A stretch of 64,000 nt of DNA from PALSA-555 sp963731625 (GTDB taxonomy: Bacteria; Actinomycetota; Acidimicrobiia; IMCC26256; PALSA-555), in NCBI GenBank assembly GCA_963731625.1, contig CAVSWH010000004.1, positions 558,001 through 622,000 on the forward strand, read 5' to 3'. Below, piece after piece: positions 25,830 through 35,239 of the stretch; positions within the stretch are counted from its first letter, which is position 1; each line of letters opens with the position of its first letter. The translations under genes were made by a program, and so were the position numbers. Below the pieces are notes generated by a model. That model did no database searches and was not told where the DNA came from. It saw only the letters and a program-made list of their open reading frames with translations.

Positions 25830-26792
25830 TCAGGACGAGGTCGACCGGGCGTCGCGCCAGGGTCTGAGGTCGAGCTTCGGATAGCGCACCGCCGTCGCGT
25901 CGAGGAGTGCCTCGTCCCAGACGGGGTGTCCCGGCGGCGGGAACCCGAACAGCTCGAGCTCGCGCGGCGTGCTGCCCTCCACGAACGCCGTCCACGCTGG
26001 CGAGGTCGCGTTGGACTGCGCCGTCGTGTAGCCGATCCAGTCCTGCCCGGCGCCGCGGAACGCGATCGCCATGAGGAAGCGCGACCCGCCCGGCTCGGTG
26101 AGGTTCACGCCTCGATGGAACACGTCGGTCCGGTACGCGAGCAGCGAGCCGCGGCCACCCTTCGCCGCCTGCTCGGCGGCGTAGAGCGCAGGGTCGTTGT
26201 CCGGCATGACGAGCAGCTCCGTCGGGGCGTGGCCGGTCGAATCGCTGAGCGACACGACGTGGGTCGGCGCGACGCCGTCGTGCACGTCCGAGAGGTACAG
26301 GAACGTCTCGAGGTGCCACCACGGCGGCTCCGAGCGGGGCGGCAGCCAGGAGTGGTTGCGGTCGGTGTGCATCGGCTGCTCGTAGTTCGTGACGCCCGTG
26401 TACTTGGCCGAGGTGTGCGCCTGGTAGAGGCGGAGGTCCATCGTCTGCAGGGCGCGTTCGGCGAAGTCGACGATCGCGGGGTGCACCAGCAGCCGGTTCA
26501 AGGCGCCCGACCCGGGCCACGGGAACTCGGAATTCCATCGGTGCTGCTCCGGTCGAAACCCCGGGCCGTCGGGCGGCCAGACGAAGGCCTCCCCGGGCGC
26601 GGGCGGCCGGCCCTTCCATTGCTCGGTCACGCCCTCGGGGTCGGCGTGGAACGCCTCGGGGGTCGGGTACATCTCGCGCAGGTCGGCGGTGGCGGCGTCG
26701 ATCTCGTCGGTGCCGATGAGCCCCTCAAGGAGCACCCAGCCCTCGTCGCGCCACGCGGCGATCTCGTCGTCGCGGGCCCGTCGTGCGCTCAC
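25830..26792 (-). CDS. Phytanoyl-CoA dioxygenase (PhyH) family protein
   Basis: A 320-residue Fe(II)/2-oxoglutarate oxygenase-fold protein. HTDRNHSW gives the HxD metal motif, and a later FHRGVNLTEPGGSRF supplies the distal His and the Arg that binds 2-oxoglutarate. GTG 26792 was chosen since GAGGAG lies six bases upstream; GTG 26825 would add 11 residues. It likely hydroxylates a hydrophobic acyl or small molecule. It stands alone, convergent with the P450 gene. Confidence 0.8.
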   Translation of the reverse strand: MSARRARDDEIAAWRDEGWVLLEGLIGTDEIDAATADLREMYPTPEAFHADPEGVTEQWKGRPPAPGEAFVWPPDGPGFRPEQHRWNSEFPWPGSGALNRLLVHPAIVDFAERALQTMDLRLYQAHTSAKYTGVTNYEQPMHTDRNHSWLPPRSEPPWWHLETFLYLSDVHDGVAPTHVVSLSDSTGHAPTELLVMPDNDPALYAAEQAAKGGRGSLLAYRTDVFHRGVNLTEPGGSRFLMAIAFRGAGQDWIGYTTAQSNATSPAWTAFVEGSTPRELELFGFPPPGHPVWDEALLDATAVRYPKLDLRPWRDARSTSS

Positions 26793-26881
26793 GCGTCGCT
26801 CCTCTGCCGTCGGGCCGCGCGTCACGGCCGGTCCGCGCGGGACGGTAGCCCCGGCAGGTGCCCGCGGGACTCGAAAGCATG

Positions 26882-27706
26882 TCAGGGGAGGTTCGGCGGC
26901 GTGGGGAGCCGCTCGATCTGGTGGCGGACGAAGGCGTCGGGGTCGTTGCCGCGCTCGGCCATGCGCGGCCGGACGGCGTCGGGGTGCGTGAGGATGAGAA
27001 ACCGGTCCTGCTCGATCGCGTCGCAGACGAGGCGCCCGGGCACCTCAGGCGCGACGGGCTCCTCGAGGGGCATCGCTTGGAGCCACTGCCCGATGTCCGG
27101 CGTGCCGCCGACGCGGGCGGTGTCGGCCATGTTCGTGTCGACCCGGCCGGGGCAGAGCAGCGACACGCCGACCCCGAGGGGCCGCAGGTAGAGAGCGAGC
27201 GCCTCGGTGAGCCCGGCGACGCCGAACTTCGCTGTGACGTAGGGGATGACGTCCCAGGCGTGCGCGTAGAGCCCGGCGACCGACGCCGTGTTCACGAGCC
27301 AGCCCCGCTGCTGGCGGCGCAGCTGGGGGACGAAGGCGCGCACGCCGCGGATCACGCCGTAGAGGTTGATCTGGAGGATCCAGTCCCACTCGGCCATCGT
27401 GAGCGTGTCCGCCGGGCCGAGCAGCACCACGCCCGCGTTGTTCATGACGACGTCGACCCGGCCGAAGCGCTCGAGCACCGTGTCGCGGAGCCGGTCAACG
27501 TCCTCGTCACGCGAGACGTCGCAGCGCACCGGGAGGGCGGCCGTGCCGAGCGCCTCGAGCTCGGTGGCGGTCTCGGTGAGGCGCGTCTCGTTCACGTCGG
27601 CGACCGCCACGGCGCGGGCGCCGCGTCGGGCCAGCTCGAGCGCCGTGGCGCGGCCGATGCCGCTCGCCCCACCCGTCACCACGTCGACGGTCCCGTCGAG
27701 CTCCAT
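26882..27706 (-). CDS. SDR-family dehydrogenase
   Basis: A 274-residue short-chain dehydrogenase with TGGASGIG, MNNAG and YVTAK. The C-terminal extension after the fold (residues about 225-274, IEQDRFLILTHPDAVRPRM) is longer than in classical SDRs and typical of a group common in actinobacteria. Its ATG overlaps the upstream SDR stop by one base (TGATG), so translation is coupled. Confidence 0.85.
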   Translation of the reverse strand: MELDGTVDVVTGGASGIGRATALELARRGARAVAVADVNETRLTETATELEALGTAALPVRCDVSRDEDVDRLRDTVLERFGRVDVVMNNAGVVLLGPADTLTMAEWDWILQINLYGVIRGVRAFVPQLRRQQRGWLVNTASVAGLYAHAWDVIPYVTAKFGVAGLTEALALYLRPLGVGVSLLCPGRVDTNMADTARVGGTPDIGQWLQAMPLEEPVAPEVPGRLVCDAIEQDRFLILTHPDAVRPRMAERGNDPDAFVRHQIERLPTPPNLP

Positions 27707-28545
27707 CAGTCGCCCTCCATCACGAGCCCCCAGCCCGGCTGGTCTCGGTACACGGGCTCGGCGAACGCCCCGTAGTCGGCGCCCTTGCGCAGCGACTGCC
27801 CGCCGTCGACGCTGATGCACTGCCCGGTGATCCAGGCCGACTCGGGCCCGATCAGGAACCGGGCGAGCGCGGCGACATCCTCGACGGTCCCGACCCGGTG
27901 CAGCGGGATGTTCTCCAGGTAGCTGTCGAGGACCGGCCCCCCGTTGGTGATCGCGGTCATGAGCTCGTTGTCGATGATGCCCGGCTGCACGGAGTTGACC
28001 CGCACGCGCGCCGGGCCGAGCTCGTCGGCCGCCACCCGCACGATCATGTCGAGTCCCGCCTTCCCTGCGCCGTACGCGCCGAGGAACCGGAAGGTGTCGC
28101 GCCCGGCGTGCGACGACACGCCGACGAAGGACCCGCGACCGCTCGACGCGAGCAGGGGCGCGGCGTGCTTCAGCGTCAGGAACGTGCCCACGATGTTCAG
28201 GTCGAGGGTGGCCCGGACGGCCGCGACGTCGGCGAGCACGAGGGGTCCCAGGTGCAGCGAGCCGCCGGCCGACGCGACGACGCCGTCGAGCGCGCCGGTC
28301 GGCTCGGTCGCCCGGGCGACGGCGGCTCGCACCTGGTCCTCGTCGGTGACGTCAGCGGTGACCGAGTGCACGCTCGCGCCCGGGACGGCGGTGCGCAGGC
28401 GCTCGGCCGCCGCCTCGAGCCGGGTCTCGGTGCGCCCGCAGATCGTGACCGTCGCGCCCTCGTGCGCGAGCGCGGCCGCGCACGCCTCGCCGATGCCGCT
28501 GCCACCTCCGGTGACGAGCGTCGCGTACCCCTCGAGGCTGCTCAT
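27706..28545 (-). CDS. SDR-family dehydrogenase
   Basis: A 279-residue SDR: TGGGSGIG, ASAGG in place of NNAG, and YGAGK. GGGAGGGAA lies before the ATG at 28545. TICGRTETRLE after strand two carries an Arg, suggesting NADP use. Paired with the following SDR in an operon divergent from the F420-type LLM gene. Substrate not readable. Confidence 0.85.
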   Translation of the reverse strand: MSSLEGYATLVTGGGSGIGEACAAALAHEGATVTICGRTETRLEAAAERLRTAVPGASVHSVTADVTDEDQVRAAVARATEPTGALDGVVASAGGSLHLGPLVLADVAAVRATLDLNIVGTFLTLKHAAPLLASSGRGSFVGVSSHAGRDTFRFLGAYGAGKAGLDMIVRVAADELGPARVRVNSVQPGIIDNELMTAITNGGPVLDSYLENIPLHRVGTVEDVAALARFLIGPESAWITGQCISVDGGQSLRKGADYGAFAEPVYRDQPGWGLVMEGD

Positions 28546-28633
28546 GCGTTCCCTCCCTTCCCCGGCGCTCGCGCAGGGGGCATAGGTTCTCATCCATGCC
28601 GGCGGCGAGGGTGCGACGAGAGCGGGAGCGGAC

Positions 28634-29662
28634 ATGAAGCTCGGGCTGCAGCTGGGGTACTGGGGGGCACAGCCCCCGGCGGGCGCCGCCGACCTGGTGC
28701 TGGAGGCCGAGCGGCTCGGCTACGACTCGGTCTGGACGGCCGAATCGTGGGGTTCGGATGCGCTCACGCCGCTCGCGTGGTGGGGCTCGCAGACCACGAC
28801 GGTCCGCCTCGGCACCGACCTCATGCAGCTGTCGGCCCGTCAGCCGACCGCGGCGGCGATGGCCGCGCTCACGATGGACCACCTGTCCGGCGGGCGGTTC
28901 GTGCTCGGCCTCGGCGTCTCGGGCCCCCAGGTCGTCGAGGGCTGGTACGGGATGCCGTTCCCGAAGCCCCTTGCCCGCACCCGCGAGTACGTGTCGATCA
29001 TCCGCGACGTCCTCGCCCGCGAGGAGCGCGTCACGAGCGCGGGCCCGCACTATCCGCTCCCGTACCCGGATGGGCTCGGGCTGGGGAAGCCGCTCCGCTC
29101 GATCGTGCACCCGCTACGCGCCGACCTGCCGATCGTCCTCGGGGCGGAGGGGCCCAAGAACGTGGCGCTCGCCGCCGAGATCGCCGACGGCTGGTTCCCG
29201 ATCTTCTACTCGCCGACCCACGAGGCGCTGTACAGCGACGCGCTTCAGGAGGGCTGGGCCCGGCCCGGGGCCCGGCGCGGTCCCGACGACTTCGAGATCC
29301 TCCCGACGGTGACGGTGATCGTGGACGACGATGTTGACCGCGCCGCGGACCGCGTCCGACCGTCGCTCGCGCTCTACGTCGGGGGCATGGGCGCGCGCGA
29401 GATGAACTTCCACTTCGACGTGTTCTGCCGGCTGGGCTTCGAGGCCGAGGCGACGAAGATCCAGGACCTCTACCTGGCGGGCCGCAAGGACGAGGCGACG
29501 GCCGCCGTCCCGCGCGAGATGGTCGAGGCGATCTCGCTCATCGGCCCCCGCGAGAAGATCCGCGACGACCTCGACGTGTGGCGGGCGTCACGGGTGACCA
29601 CGATGCTCGTCGGGGCGCACGACCCGACGGTGATGCGCCTCCTCGCCGAGCTCGTCCTGTGA
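28634..29662 (+). CDS. LLM-class oxidoreductase, probably F420-dependent
   Basis: A 342-residue luciferase-like TIM-barrel protein starting MKLGLQLGYWGAQPPAG, a signature I associate with the F420-dependent group including M. tuberculosis Rv3520c. RLGTDLMQLSARQPTAAAM and GRFVLGLGVSGPQVVEGWYG line the cofactor side. In M. tuberculosis the homologue sits beside the DUF35/Ltp genes matched here at 8459-11226. A 20-base gap separates it from lutA. Confidence 0.85.
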   Translation: MKLGLQLGYWGAQPPAGAADLVLEAERLGYDSVWTAESWGSDALTPLAWWGSQTTTVRLGTDLMQLSARQPTAAAMAALTMDHLSGGRFVLGLGVSGPQVVEGWYGMPFPKPLARTREYVSIIRDVLAREERVTSAGPHYPLPYPDGLGLGKPLRSIVHPLRADLPIVLGAEGPKNVALAAEIADGWFPIFYSPTHEALYSDALQEGWARPGARRGPDDFEILPTVTVIVDDDVDRAADRVRPSLALYVGGMGAREMNFHFDVFCRLGFEAEATKIQDLYLAGRKDEATAAVPREMVEAISLIGPREKIRDDLDVWRASRVTTMLVGAHDPTVMRLLAELVL

Positions 29663-29681
29663 GCCGGGCGGGGCGGCGCCG

Positions 29682-30404
29682 ATGACCCCGCAGGTCGCGC
29701 TCTTCGTCACCTGCCTCGTGGACCAGGTCTCGCCGTCGACGGGGCGGTCGGCGCTGCGCCTCCTCGAGGCGGCGGGCTGCGAGGTGACGTTCCCCCTCGC
29801 GCAGACGTGCTGCGGCCAGCCGGCGTTCAACTCTGGCTACCCGAAGGACGCGCGGCGCCTCGCCCGCCACTTCGTGGACGTCTTCGCCGACGCCGAGGCG
29901 ATCGTCGCACCGTCGGGCTCGTGCGTCGCGATGGTCCGCCAGTACTACCCCACCCTCGTGTCCGGTGCCGAGCGGACGCGGATCGAGGCCGTCGCGTCGA
30001 AGACGTACGAGCTGACCGAGTACCTCGTCGACGTGCTCGGGCGCCCCGACCTCGGCGCGCACGTCGAGGTCCCGGTCGTGTACCACGCGTCGTGCCACCT
30101 GCTGCGTGAGCTCGGGGTGCGGGAGGCGCCGCGCCGCGTGCTCGACGCCGCCGGCGTCTCGGTCGTCGACCTCCTCGACGAGGAGCGGTGCTGCGGCTTC
30201 GGTGGGACGTTCTCGGTGCTGCACCCCGAGATCTCGGTGCCGATGGCCGATGAGAAGCTCGACCGGGCGGCCGACTCGGGTGCCCGCACGATCGCGGCCT
30301 GCGACACCGGGTGCCTCGTGCACCTCGCGACCCGGGCCCGGCAGCGGGGGCTCGACCTCGAGCTGCGTCACGTCGCCGACCTCGTCGCCGACGGCCTGCC
30401 GTGA
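29682..30404 (+). CDS. lutA: Lactate utilization protein A, (Fe-S)-binding
   Basis: A 240-residue protein with two CCG domains: CCGQPAFNSGY near residue 46 and CCGFGGTFSV near residue 168, with ASCHLL ahead of the second. LutA works with LutB and LutC to oxidise L-lactate to pyruvate; the two CCG motifs bind Fe-S or similar cofactors. The complete trio follows in order with overlapping starts, which makes this assignment firm. Confidence 0.92.
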   Translation: MTPQVALFVTCLVDQVSPSTGRSALRLLEAAGCEVTFPLAQTCCGQPAFNSGYPKDARRLARHFVDVFADAEAIVAPSGSCVAMVRQYYPTLVSGAERTRIEAVASKTYELTEYLVDVLGRPDLGAHVEVPVVYHASCHLLRELGVREAPRRVLDAAGVSVVDLLDEERCCGFGGTFSVLHPEISVPMADEKLDRAADSGARTIAACDTGCLVHLATRARQRGLDLELRHVADLVADGLP

Positions 30405-31831
30405 CGACCGCCGACGAGCTCGCCCGCCACCGACACCCGGGCGACCCCCTGCCGCCGCTGCGCGACCGCGTCGAGGCGACGCTGCAGAACGTCGAGCTGC
30501 GCGGCGCGCTCCGCGTCATGGCGACGCGCTTCAACGATGCCCGCGACGAGGCCGTCAACGCCCCCGGCATCGCGGTGCTGAAGGATCGGGGGACGGCCAT
30601 TCGCGCCGCCGGGGTGCGGGACCTTCGGGGCAACGTGGCACGCGCCGAGGTGTCGCTCCGGCGCCTCGGCGTGCAGGTGCACCACGCGGCGACCGGCGTG
30701 GACGCCGCCGAGCTGATCGCCGACCTCGCGTCGGCGCGGGGGGTCCGTCGCGCCGTGAAGTCGAAGTCGATGGCCACCGAGGAGGTCGACCTCAACCACC
30801 ACCTCGAGCAGCGTGGCATCCACGTGACCGAGACCGACCTCGGCGAGTGGATCATCCAGCGTGCCTCGGAGCGTCCGAGCCACATCATCGCCCCGGCCGT
30901 CCACAAGACCCGTCCCCAGATCACCCGCCTCTTCTCGGACCTCGCCGGCGGCGAGCTGGCGGACGAGCGGGAGGAGCTGTGCGCCTTCGCGCAGCAGCAG
31001 CTGCGCGGCGAGTTCCTGGCCGCGGACCTCGGGGTGAGCGGCGCGAACTTCGTGTGCGCCGACACCGGCACGATCGTGCTCGTCACGAACGAGGGCAACG
31101 GCCGCCTCACGACCTCGCTGCCCCGGGTCCACGTCGCGCTCGTGCCCGTCGACAAGGTCCTCGCGCGCTTCGAGGATCTCGCGACCATGCTGCCCCTGCT
31201 CACCCGGCACGCCACCGGTCAGCCGATGACGTCATACGTCACGATGATCAACGGGCCGCGCCGCGAGGGCGAGCTCGACGGTCCCGAGGAGGTGCACGTC
31301 GTGTTCCTCGACGCGGGCCGCACGGCGCTGCTCGGCACCGAGTTCGAGGACATGCTGCGCTGCATCCGCTGCGGCGCCTGCCTGAACGTGTGCCCGGTCT
31401 ACGGCACCATCGGCGGGCACGCCTACGGCGGGGTCTACCCCGGGCCGATGGGCGCGGTGCTCACGCCGCTGCTGTCCGGCTTGGACGAGGGCCGCGAGCT
31501 CCCCGGGGCGACGAGCCTGTGCGGCGCATGCTCGGCGGTCTGCCCGGTCGGCATCCCGCTCGCCGACCTGCTCATCAAGCTGCGCGGGGCCGTCGCCTCC
31601 CGCGAGCCGCGCCGCGCGCGCCGCCTCTTCTTTGGGCTGTGGAGTCACGCGTGGTCGAACCCGCGCCTCTATCGGTGGTCGGCGACGGTCGGCAACCAGG
31701 CGCGCCGCTCGCCCCGGGTCGCGCGGCACCTGCCCGTCGCGCGCGGCTGGGGCCGCGGCCGCACGCTGCCCGCGCCCGTCCCGGAGACGTTCCACGACTG
31801 GTGGCGCCGTGAGCGAGTCACCCCGCGGTGA
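30401..31831 (+). CDS. lutB: Lactate utilization protein B, 4Fe-4S
   Basis: A 476-residue protein with an N-terminal LUD domain (residues about 60-300) and two ferredoxin-type cluster sites: CIRCGACLNVCPVYG and CGACSAVCPVG. The last 90 residues hold an Arg-rich tail. GTG start inside the lutA stop (GTGA). It is the electron-transfer subunit of the lactate oxidation complex. Confidence 0.92.
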   Translation: MTTADELARHRHPGDPLPPLRDRVEATLQNVELRGALRVMATRFNDARDEAVNAPGIAVLKDRGTAIRAAGVRDLRGNVARAEVSLRRLGVQVHHAATGVDAAELIADLASARGVRRAVKSKSMATEEVDLNHHLEQRGIHVTETDLGEWIIQRASERPSHIIAPAVHKTRPQITRLFSDLAGGELADEREELCAFAQQQLRGEFLAADLGVSGANFVCADTGTIVLVTNEGNGRLTTSLPRVHVALVPVDKVLARFEDLATMLPLLTRHATGQPMTSYVTMINGPRREGELDGPEEVHVVFLDAGRTALLGTEFEDMLRCIRCGACLNVCPVYGTIGGHAYGGVYPGPMGAVLTPLLSGLDEGRELPGATSLCGACSAVCPVGIPLADLLIKLRGAVASREPRRARRLFFGLWSHAWSNPRLYRWSATVGNQARRSPRVARHLPVARGWGRGRTLPAPVPETFHDWWRRERVTPR

Positions 31832-32351
31832 CGACGGGCTCGCCGCCCGCTTCGCCACCGAGCTCCGCACCGCCGACGGGACGCCGCACCTCGGCGAGGA
31901 CCCGGCCGCGGTCGCCCAGGAGGCCGCCGGCCTGCCCCCGGCCACGGTCGCGATCGACGACGACCCCGCGCTCGAGGGGCTGGCGTCGGCCCTCGACGTC
32001 GCCGGCTACACGGTCGTGCGGCCGCACGAGCCCTCCTACCGGGCGGCCCTCCCTGACGCGGCCATCGGCGTCACGCGCTGCCGGGCGGCGATCGCCGACA
32101 CCGGCACGCTGATGCTCGTCTTCGACGCCGCGCACCCGCGCAGCACGAGCCTGCTGCCCCGCACCCACGTCGCCATCGTCGAGCACGGCGACCTGGTCGA
32201 CTCCCTGGCGGACGCGCTCGCTCGCGTCCCCGCGCCCGCACCGAGCGCGGTGACGTTCGTGACCGGGCCGAGCAGATCGGCGGACATCGAACAGATCCTG
32301 ACCCTCGGCGTCCACGGGCCCGCCCAGGTCCACGTGGTGCTGCCCGTCTGA
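31809..32351 (+). CDS. lutC: Lactate utilization protein C (LUD domain)
   Basis: A 180-residue LUD-domain protein ending GPAQVHVVLPV, with AIADTGTLMLVFDAAHPRSTSLLP as the conserved centre. The chosen GTG at 31809 lies 23 bases inside lutB; a later start would trim only the unconserved N-terminus. It completes lutABC. No regulator of the LutR type is adjacent. Confidence 0.88.
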   Translation: MSESPRGDDGLAARFATELRTADGTPHLGEDPAAVAQEAAGLPPATVAIDDDPALEGLASALDVAGYTVVRPHEPSYRAALPDAAIGVTRCRAAIADTGTLMLVFDAAHPRSTSLLPRTHVAIVEHGDLVDSLADALARVPAPAPSAVTFVTGPSRSADIEQILTLGVHGPAQVHVVLPV

Positions 32352-32430
32352 CGCGGCGGCCGCTGACCCCCCGCGCGTCGGCTCGCGGTGCCACGGACGT
32401 CGGCCCCGAGGGGCGGCCAGACTGGTCGGC

Positions 32431-33300
32431 GTGCACCCCGGCGGCGTCGGCATCTGGAGCGCCGCGCTGCGCTACGGCGACCCGGGAGAGATCCGTGACG
32501 CGGCCGCGGAGCTCGAAGCGCTTGGCTACTCGGTGCTGTGGCCGCCCGGGGGCATCGGTGGGCCGATCTTCGACGCGTGCGCGTCGCTGCTGGACGCGAC
32601 GACGTGTGTGGTGGTCGCCCCGGGCATCGTGAACGTCTGGATGCACGAGCCGGGCGAGACGGCGGCGGCGCACGCGCGGCTCGTCGCTGCCCACCCGGGC
32701 CGGTTCGTGCTGGGGCTCGGCGTGAGCCACCAGCCACTCGTCGACCACGACGCACCCGGCCGGTATCGGGCGCCGCTCGAGGTGATGGACCGCTACCTGG
32801 ACGCGCTCGACGTGGCCTCGCCGCCCGTCCCGGTGGAGCAGCGGGTCCTCGCCGCGCTCGGCCCGCGGATGCTGGAGCTCGCCCGCCGGCGGAGCGCCGG
32901 CGCCCACCCCTACCTGGTGACGCCGGAACACACCGCGGACGCGCGGGCGGCGCTCGGTCCGGAGCCGTGGCTCGCGCCCGAGCAGGCGGTGGTGGTCGAG
33001 CGTGACGCGCGGGTGGCCCGCGAGGTGGCACGCCAGCATCTGGCGATCTACCTGGGGCTGCCGAACTACGTGCGGAACTGGCGTCGCCTCGGCTTCGATG
33101 CGGCAGACGTCGCCGACGGCGGCAGCGACCGGCTCGTCGACGCGCTCGTGGCGTGGGGCGACGTCGAGACCATCGCACGACGCATCGACGAGCACCGCGC
33201 CGCGGGCGCCAACCACGTGTGCGTGCAAGCGCTCTCGACGGACTTGCGCGCGCTCCCTCGTGCCGCGTGGCGGGAGCTCGCGCCCGCGGTGGTGGGCTGA
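32431..33300 (+). CDS. LLM-class oxidoreductase
   Basis: A 289-residue luciferase-like protein, shorter than the average of the family. GVGIWSAALRYGDPGE, VVVAPGIVNVWMHEP and GRFVLGLGVSHQPLVD mark the barrel strands and cofactor side; such short forms are usually F420-dependent. GTG start, 79 bases after lutC and without a strong ribosome site. Convergent with the following P450. Confidence 0.8.
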   Translation: MHPGGVGIWSAALRYGDPGEIRDAAAELEALGYSVLWPPGGIGGPIFDACASLLDATTCVVVAPGIVNVWMHEPGETAAAHARLVAAHPGRFVLGLGVSHQPLVDHDAPGRYRAPLEVMDRYLDALDVASPPVPVEQRVLAALGPRMLELARRRSAGAHPYLVTPEHTADARAALGPEPWLAPEQAVVVERDARVAREVARQHLAIYLGLPNYVRNWRRLGFDAADVADGGSDRLVDALVAWGDVETIARRIDEHRAAGANHVCVQALSTDLRALPRAAWRELAPAVVG

Positions 33301-33307
33301 GCCGCGG

Positions 33308-34501
33308 TCAGCTCCAGGCGAGCGGCAGCGCGTGCGCCTGGCGGATCCCCGGCGAGAAGTGGATCTCGGTGCCCTCGGGGATGCGGTAGTCCGGGATCCG
33401 GCGGTGCCACTCCTCGAGCGCGACGCGCAGCTCGAGGCGGGCCAGGTGGGAACCAAGGCAGCGGTGCGGCCCGGCGCCGAAGGACAGGTGGCGGTTCGTC
33501 TCCCGCGCGAACTCGACGCGGTCGGCCTCCGGGAACTCCTCGTCGAGGTTGGCGGAGCCGAGCAGGATGACGGCGTGGTCGCCGGCGTGGAGCTGGACCC
33601 CGGCGAGCTCGGCGTCGGTCTTGATGATCCGCACCACCATCATCACCGGCGTCTCCCACCGCAGCAGCTCCTCGACCGCGCCGGCCGCGCCGTCGGGGTT
33701 GTCGAGCAGCTGGTGGCGCTGCTCGGGGTTGCCGGCCAGGTAGGCCAGCGCGCAGTCGAGCGTCGCCGTGACGGTGTCGAGCCCGCCGAGGAGCAGGAGA
33801 TGGCAGATCCCGAGCTGCTCGGCGCGGGTGAGCGGCCGGTCGTCGACCCGGCCGGTCGCGATCGTGGCCAGGAGCCCGTCGCCGGGCGCGCGGGCCTGCT
33901 CGTCCAGCGCCGCGCTGAAGTAGGCCGTGATGTCGCTGCCCGCCCGCTCGCGGATCGCGGCCGCGGCCTCCAGGTCGCCGGGCGCGACCTTCGGACGGAT
34001 CGTGTCGTCCCGCCACTGCAAGAACCGGGGCAGGTCGGAGCGCGGCAGGCCCATCAGCCGCAGGAAGATGGCGGAGGGCAGCGGCGTGGCGAAGTCCTCG
34101 TTCAGGTCGCACTCGCCGTGCTCGATGAACGTGTCGATGAGCCCGTTCACGATGCCGCGAGCGGCGGCGTCGAGCTCGCCGATGCGCTTGGGCGAGAACT
34201 GGGGGTCGAGGAAGCGGCGGTACTTCGCGTGGTCGGGCGGGTCGATCTGCAGCGGGATCAGTGGCTGGTCCTGGCCGATCGAGACGGCCTCCGCCGCGGA
34301 CGAGAACACCTCCGGGTGGCGGAGCGCCCACACGGCCTCCTCGTAGCGCGTCACGTAGACGGTCGGGACCCCCTCGAGGCCGATCCCTCGCGTGACCGCG
34401 CCCGCGGCGCGCAGCGCGGCGTACATGGGCTGGGGCGCGTCCGCGTGGCGCGGGGCGAACAGCGCGGTCTCCAGGTCGATGGTGTCGGTCTCGGGTGTCA
34501 T
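33308..34501 (-). CDS. Cytochrome P450
   Basis: A 397-residue P450 with LLLGGLDTVTA in the I-helix, EELLRW in the K-helix and the heme loop FGAGPHRCLGSHLAR (Cys348). It belongs to a group distinct from the CYP124-type protein at 24585; the heme loop is like those of bacterial terpenoid P450s. Its ATG overlaps the TetR stop (ATGA), so it is under that regulator. Substrate unknown. Confidence 0.88.
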   Translation of the reverse strand: MTPETDTIDLETALFAPRHADAPQPMYAALRAAGAVTRGIGLEGVPTVYVTRYEEAVWALRHPEVFSSAAEAVSIGQDQPLIPLQIDPPDHAKYRRFLDPQFSPKRIGELDAAARGIVNGLIDTFIEHGECDLNEDFATPLPSAIFLRLMGLPRSDLPRFLQWRDDTIRPKVAPGDLEAAAAIRERAGSDITAYFSAALDEQARAPGDGLLATIATGRVDDRPLTRAEQLGICHLLLLGGLDTVTATLDCALAYLAGNPEQRHQLLDNPDGAAGAVEELLRWETPVMMVVRIIKTDAELAGVQLHAGDHAVILLGSANLDEEFPEADRVEFARETNRHLSFGAGPHRCLGSHLARLELRVALEEWHRRIPDYRIPEGTEIHFSPGIRQAHALPLAWS

Positions 34502-35184
34502 CGCTGCTCCTTGGAGACGGTGCGCGGGGTGACGTCGCGGTGGACGCCGTGCCAGCAGAACTCCCAGACGAACTCGGCTTCGGCGAGCGGCTCGGCGCGC
34601 CCGAGCACCACGTCGTGGATGGCCTCGAGCACGAGGGCGAACATCGTGCGGGCGACCCGGTGCGGGTCGGACGCCCGGGCGACGCCCGCGTTCACGGCGC
34701 CGCGGACCTCGGCCGCGAGGACGTCGATGAGCGGCGCGAGCGCCCGGTTCAGCTCCTCGGGCCGGCTCTCGGCCAGGCGCCGGTGCTCGCGGATGAGCAC
34801 ACCCGCGTAGCCGAGCGCGCCGGGCCAGGTGATGAGCTCGAGCGTGCCCGTGACCGCGGCGCGCAGCCGCGCCGCGGGGTCGGCCTGCTCGTCGACCTGG
34901 GCGCGCAGCAGCTCGGCACCGAGGCGACTGTCCTCCTCGAGCAGCGCGACGAGCAGGTCGTCCTTGCTGGCGAAGTACCGGTAGAAGCCCTTCAGGTTCA
35001 GCCCGGCGCGCGCCGCGACCTGCGCCACCGTGAACGACGCGCTGCCGGTCTCGTTGGCGAGCGCACGGGCGGCGTCGACGAGGCGCTCGAGGCGGTCGAC
35101 GGAGCGGGCCCGGGCCGTCCCGAGCGACCGAGCCAACGCCCGGTCGCGCCAGGGATCGAGCCTGTCAATTTCGGGGAACGCCAT
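34498..35184 (-). CDS. TetR-family regulator
   Basis: A 228-residue TetR protein; residues about 28-75 form the DNA-binding domain (VAQVAARAGLNLKGFYRYFASKDDLL). A longer than usual N-terminus (about 25 residues) precedes it. The ATG at 35184 is preceded by GGTGGGG. It is cotranscribed with the P450 and likely represses the pair; no operator was recognised in the short upstream gap. Confidence 0.82.
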   Translation of the reverse strand: MAFPEIDRLDPWRDRALARSLGTARARSVDRLERLVDAARALANETGSASFTVAQVAARAGLNLKGFYRYFASKDDLLVALLEEDSRLGAELLRAQVDEQADPAARLRAAVTGTLELITWPGALGYAGVLIREHRRLAESRPEELNRALAPLIDVLAAEVRGAVNAGVARASDPHRVARTMFALVLEAIHDVVLGRAEPLAEAEFVWEFCWHGVHRDVTPRTVSKEQR

Positions 35185-35239
35185 TCCCCACCAGTATGGC
35201 GCAGATGGGCGAGGCGGAGCGCAGTCGGGGCGACGGCCT

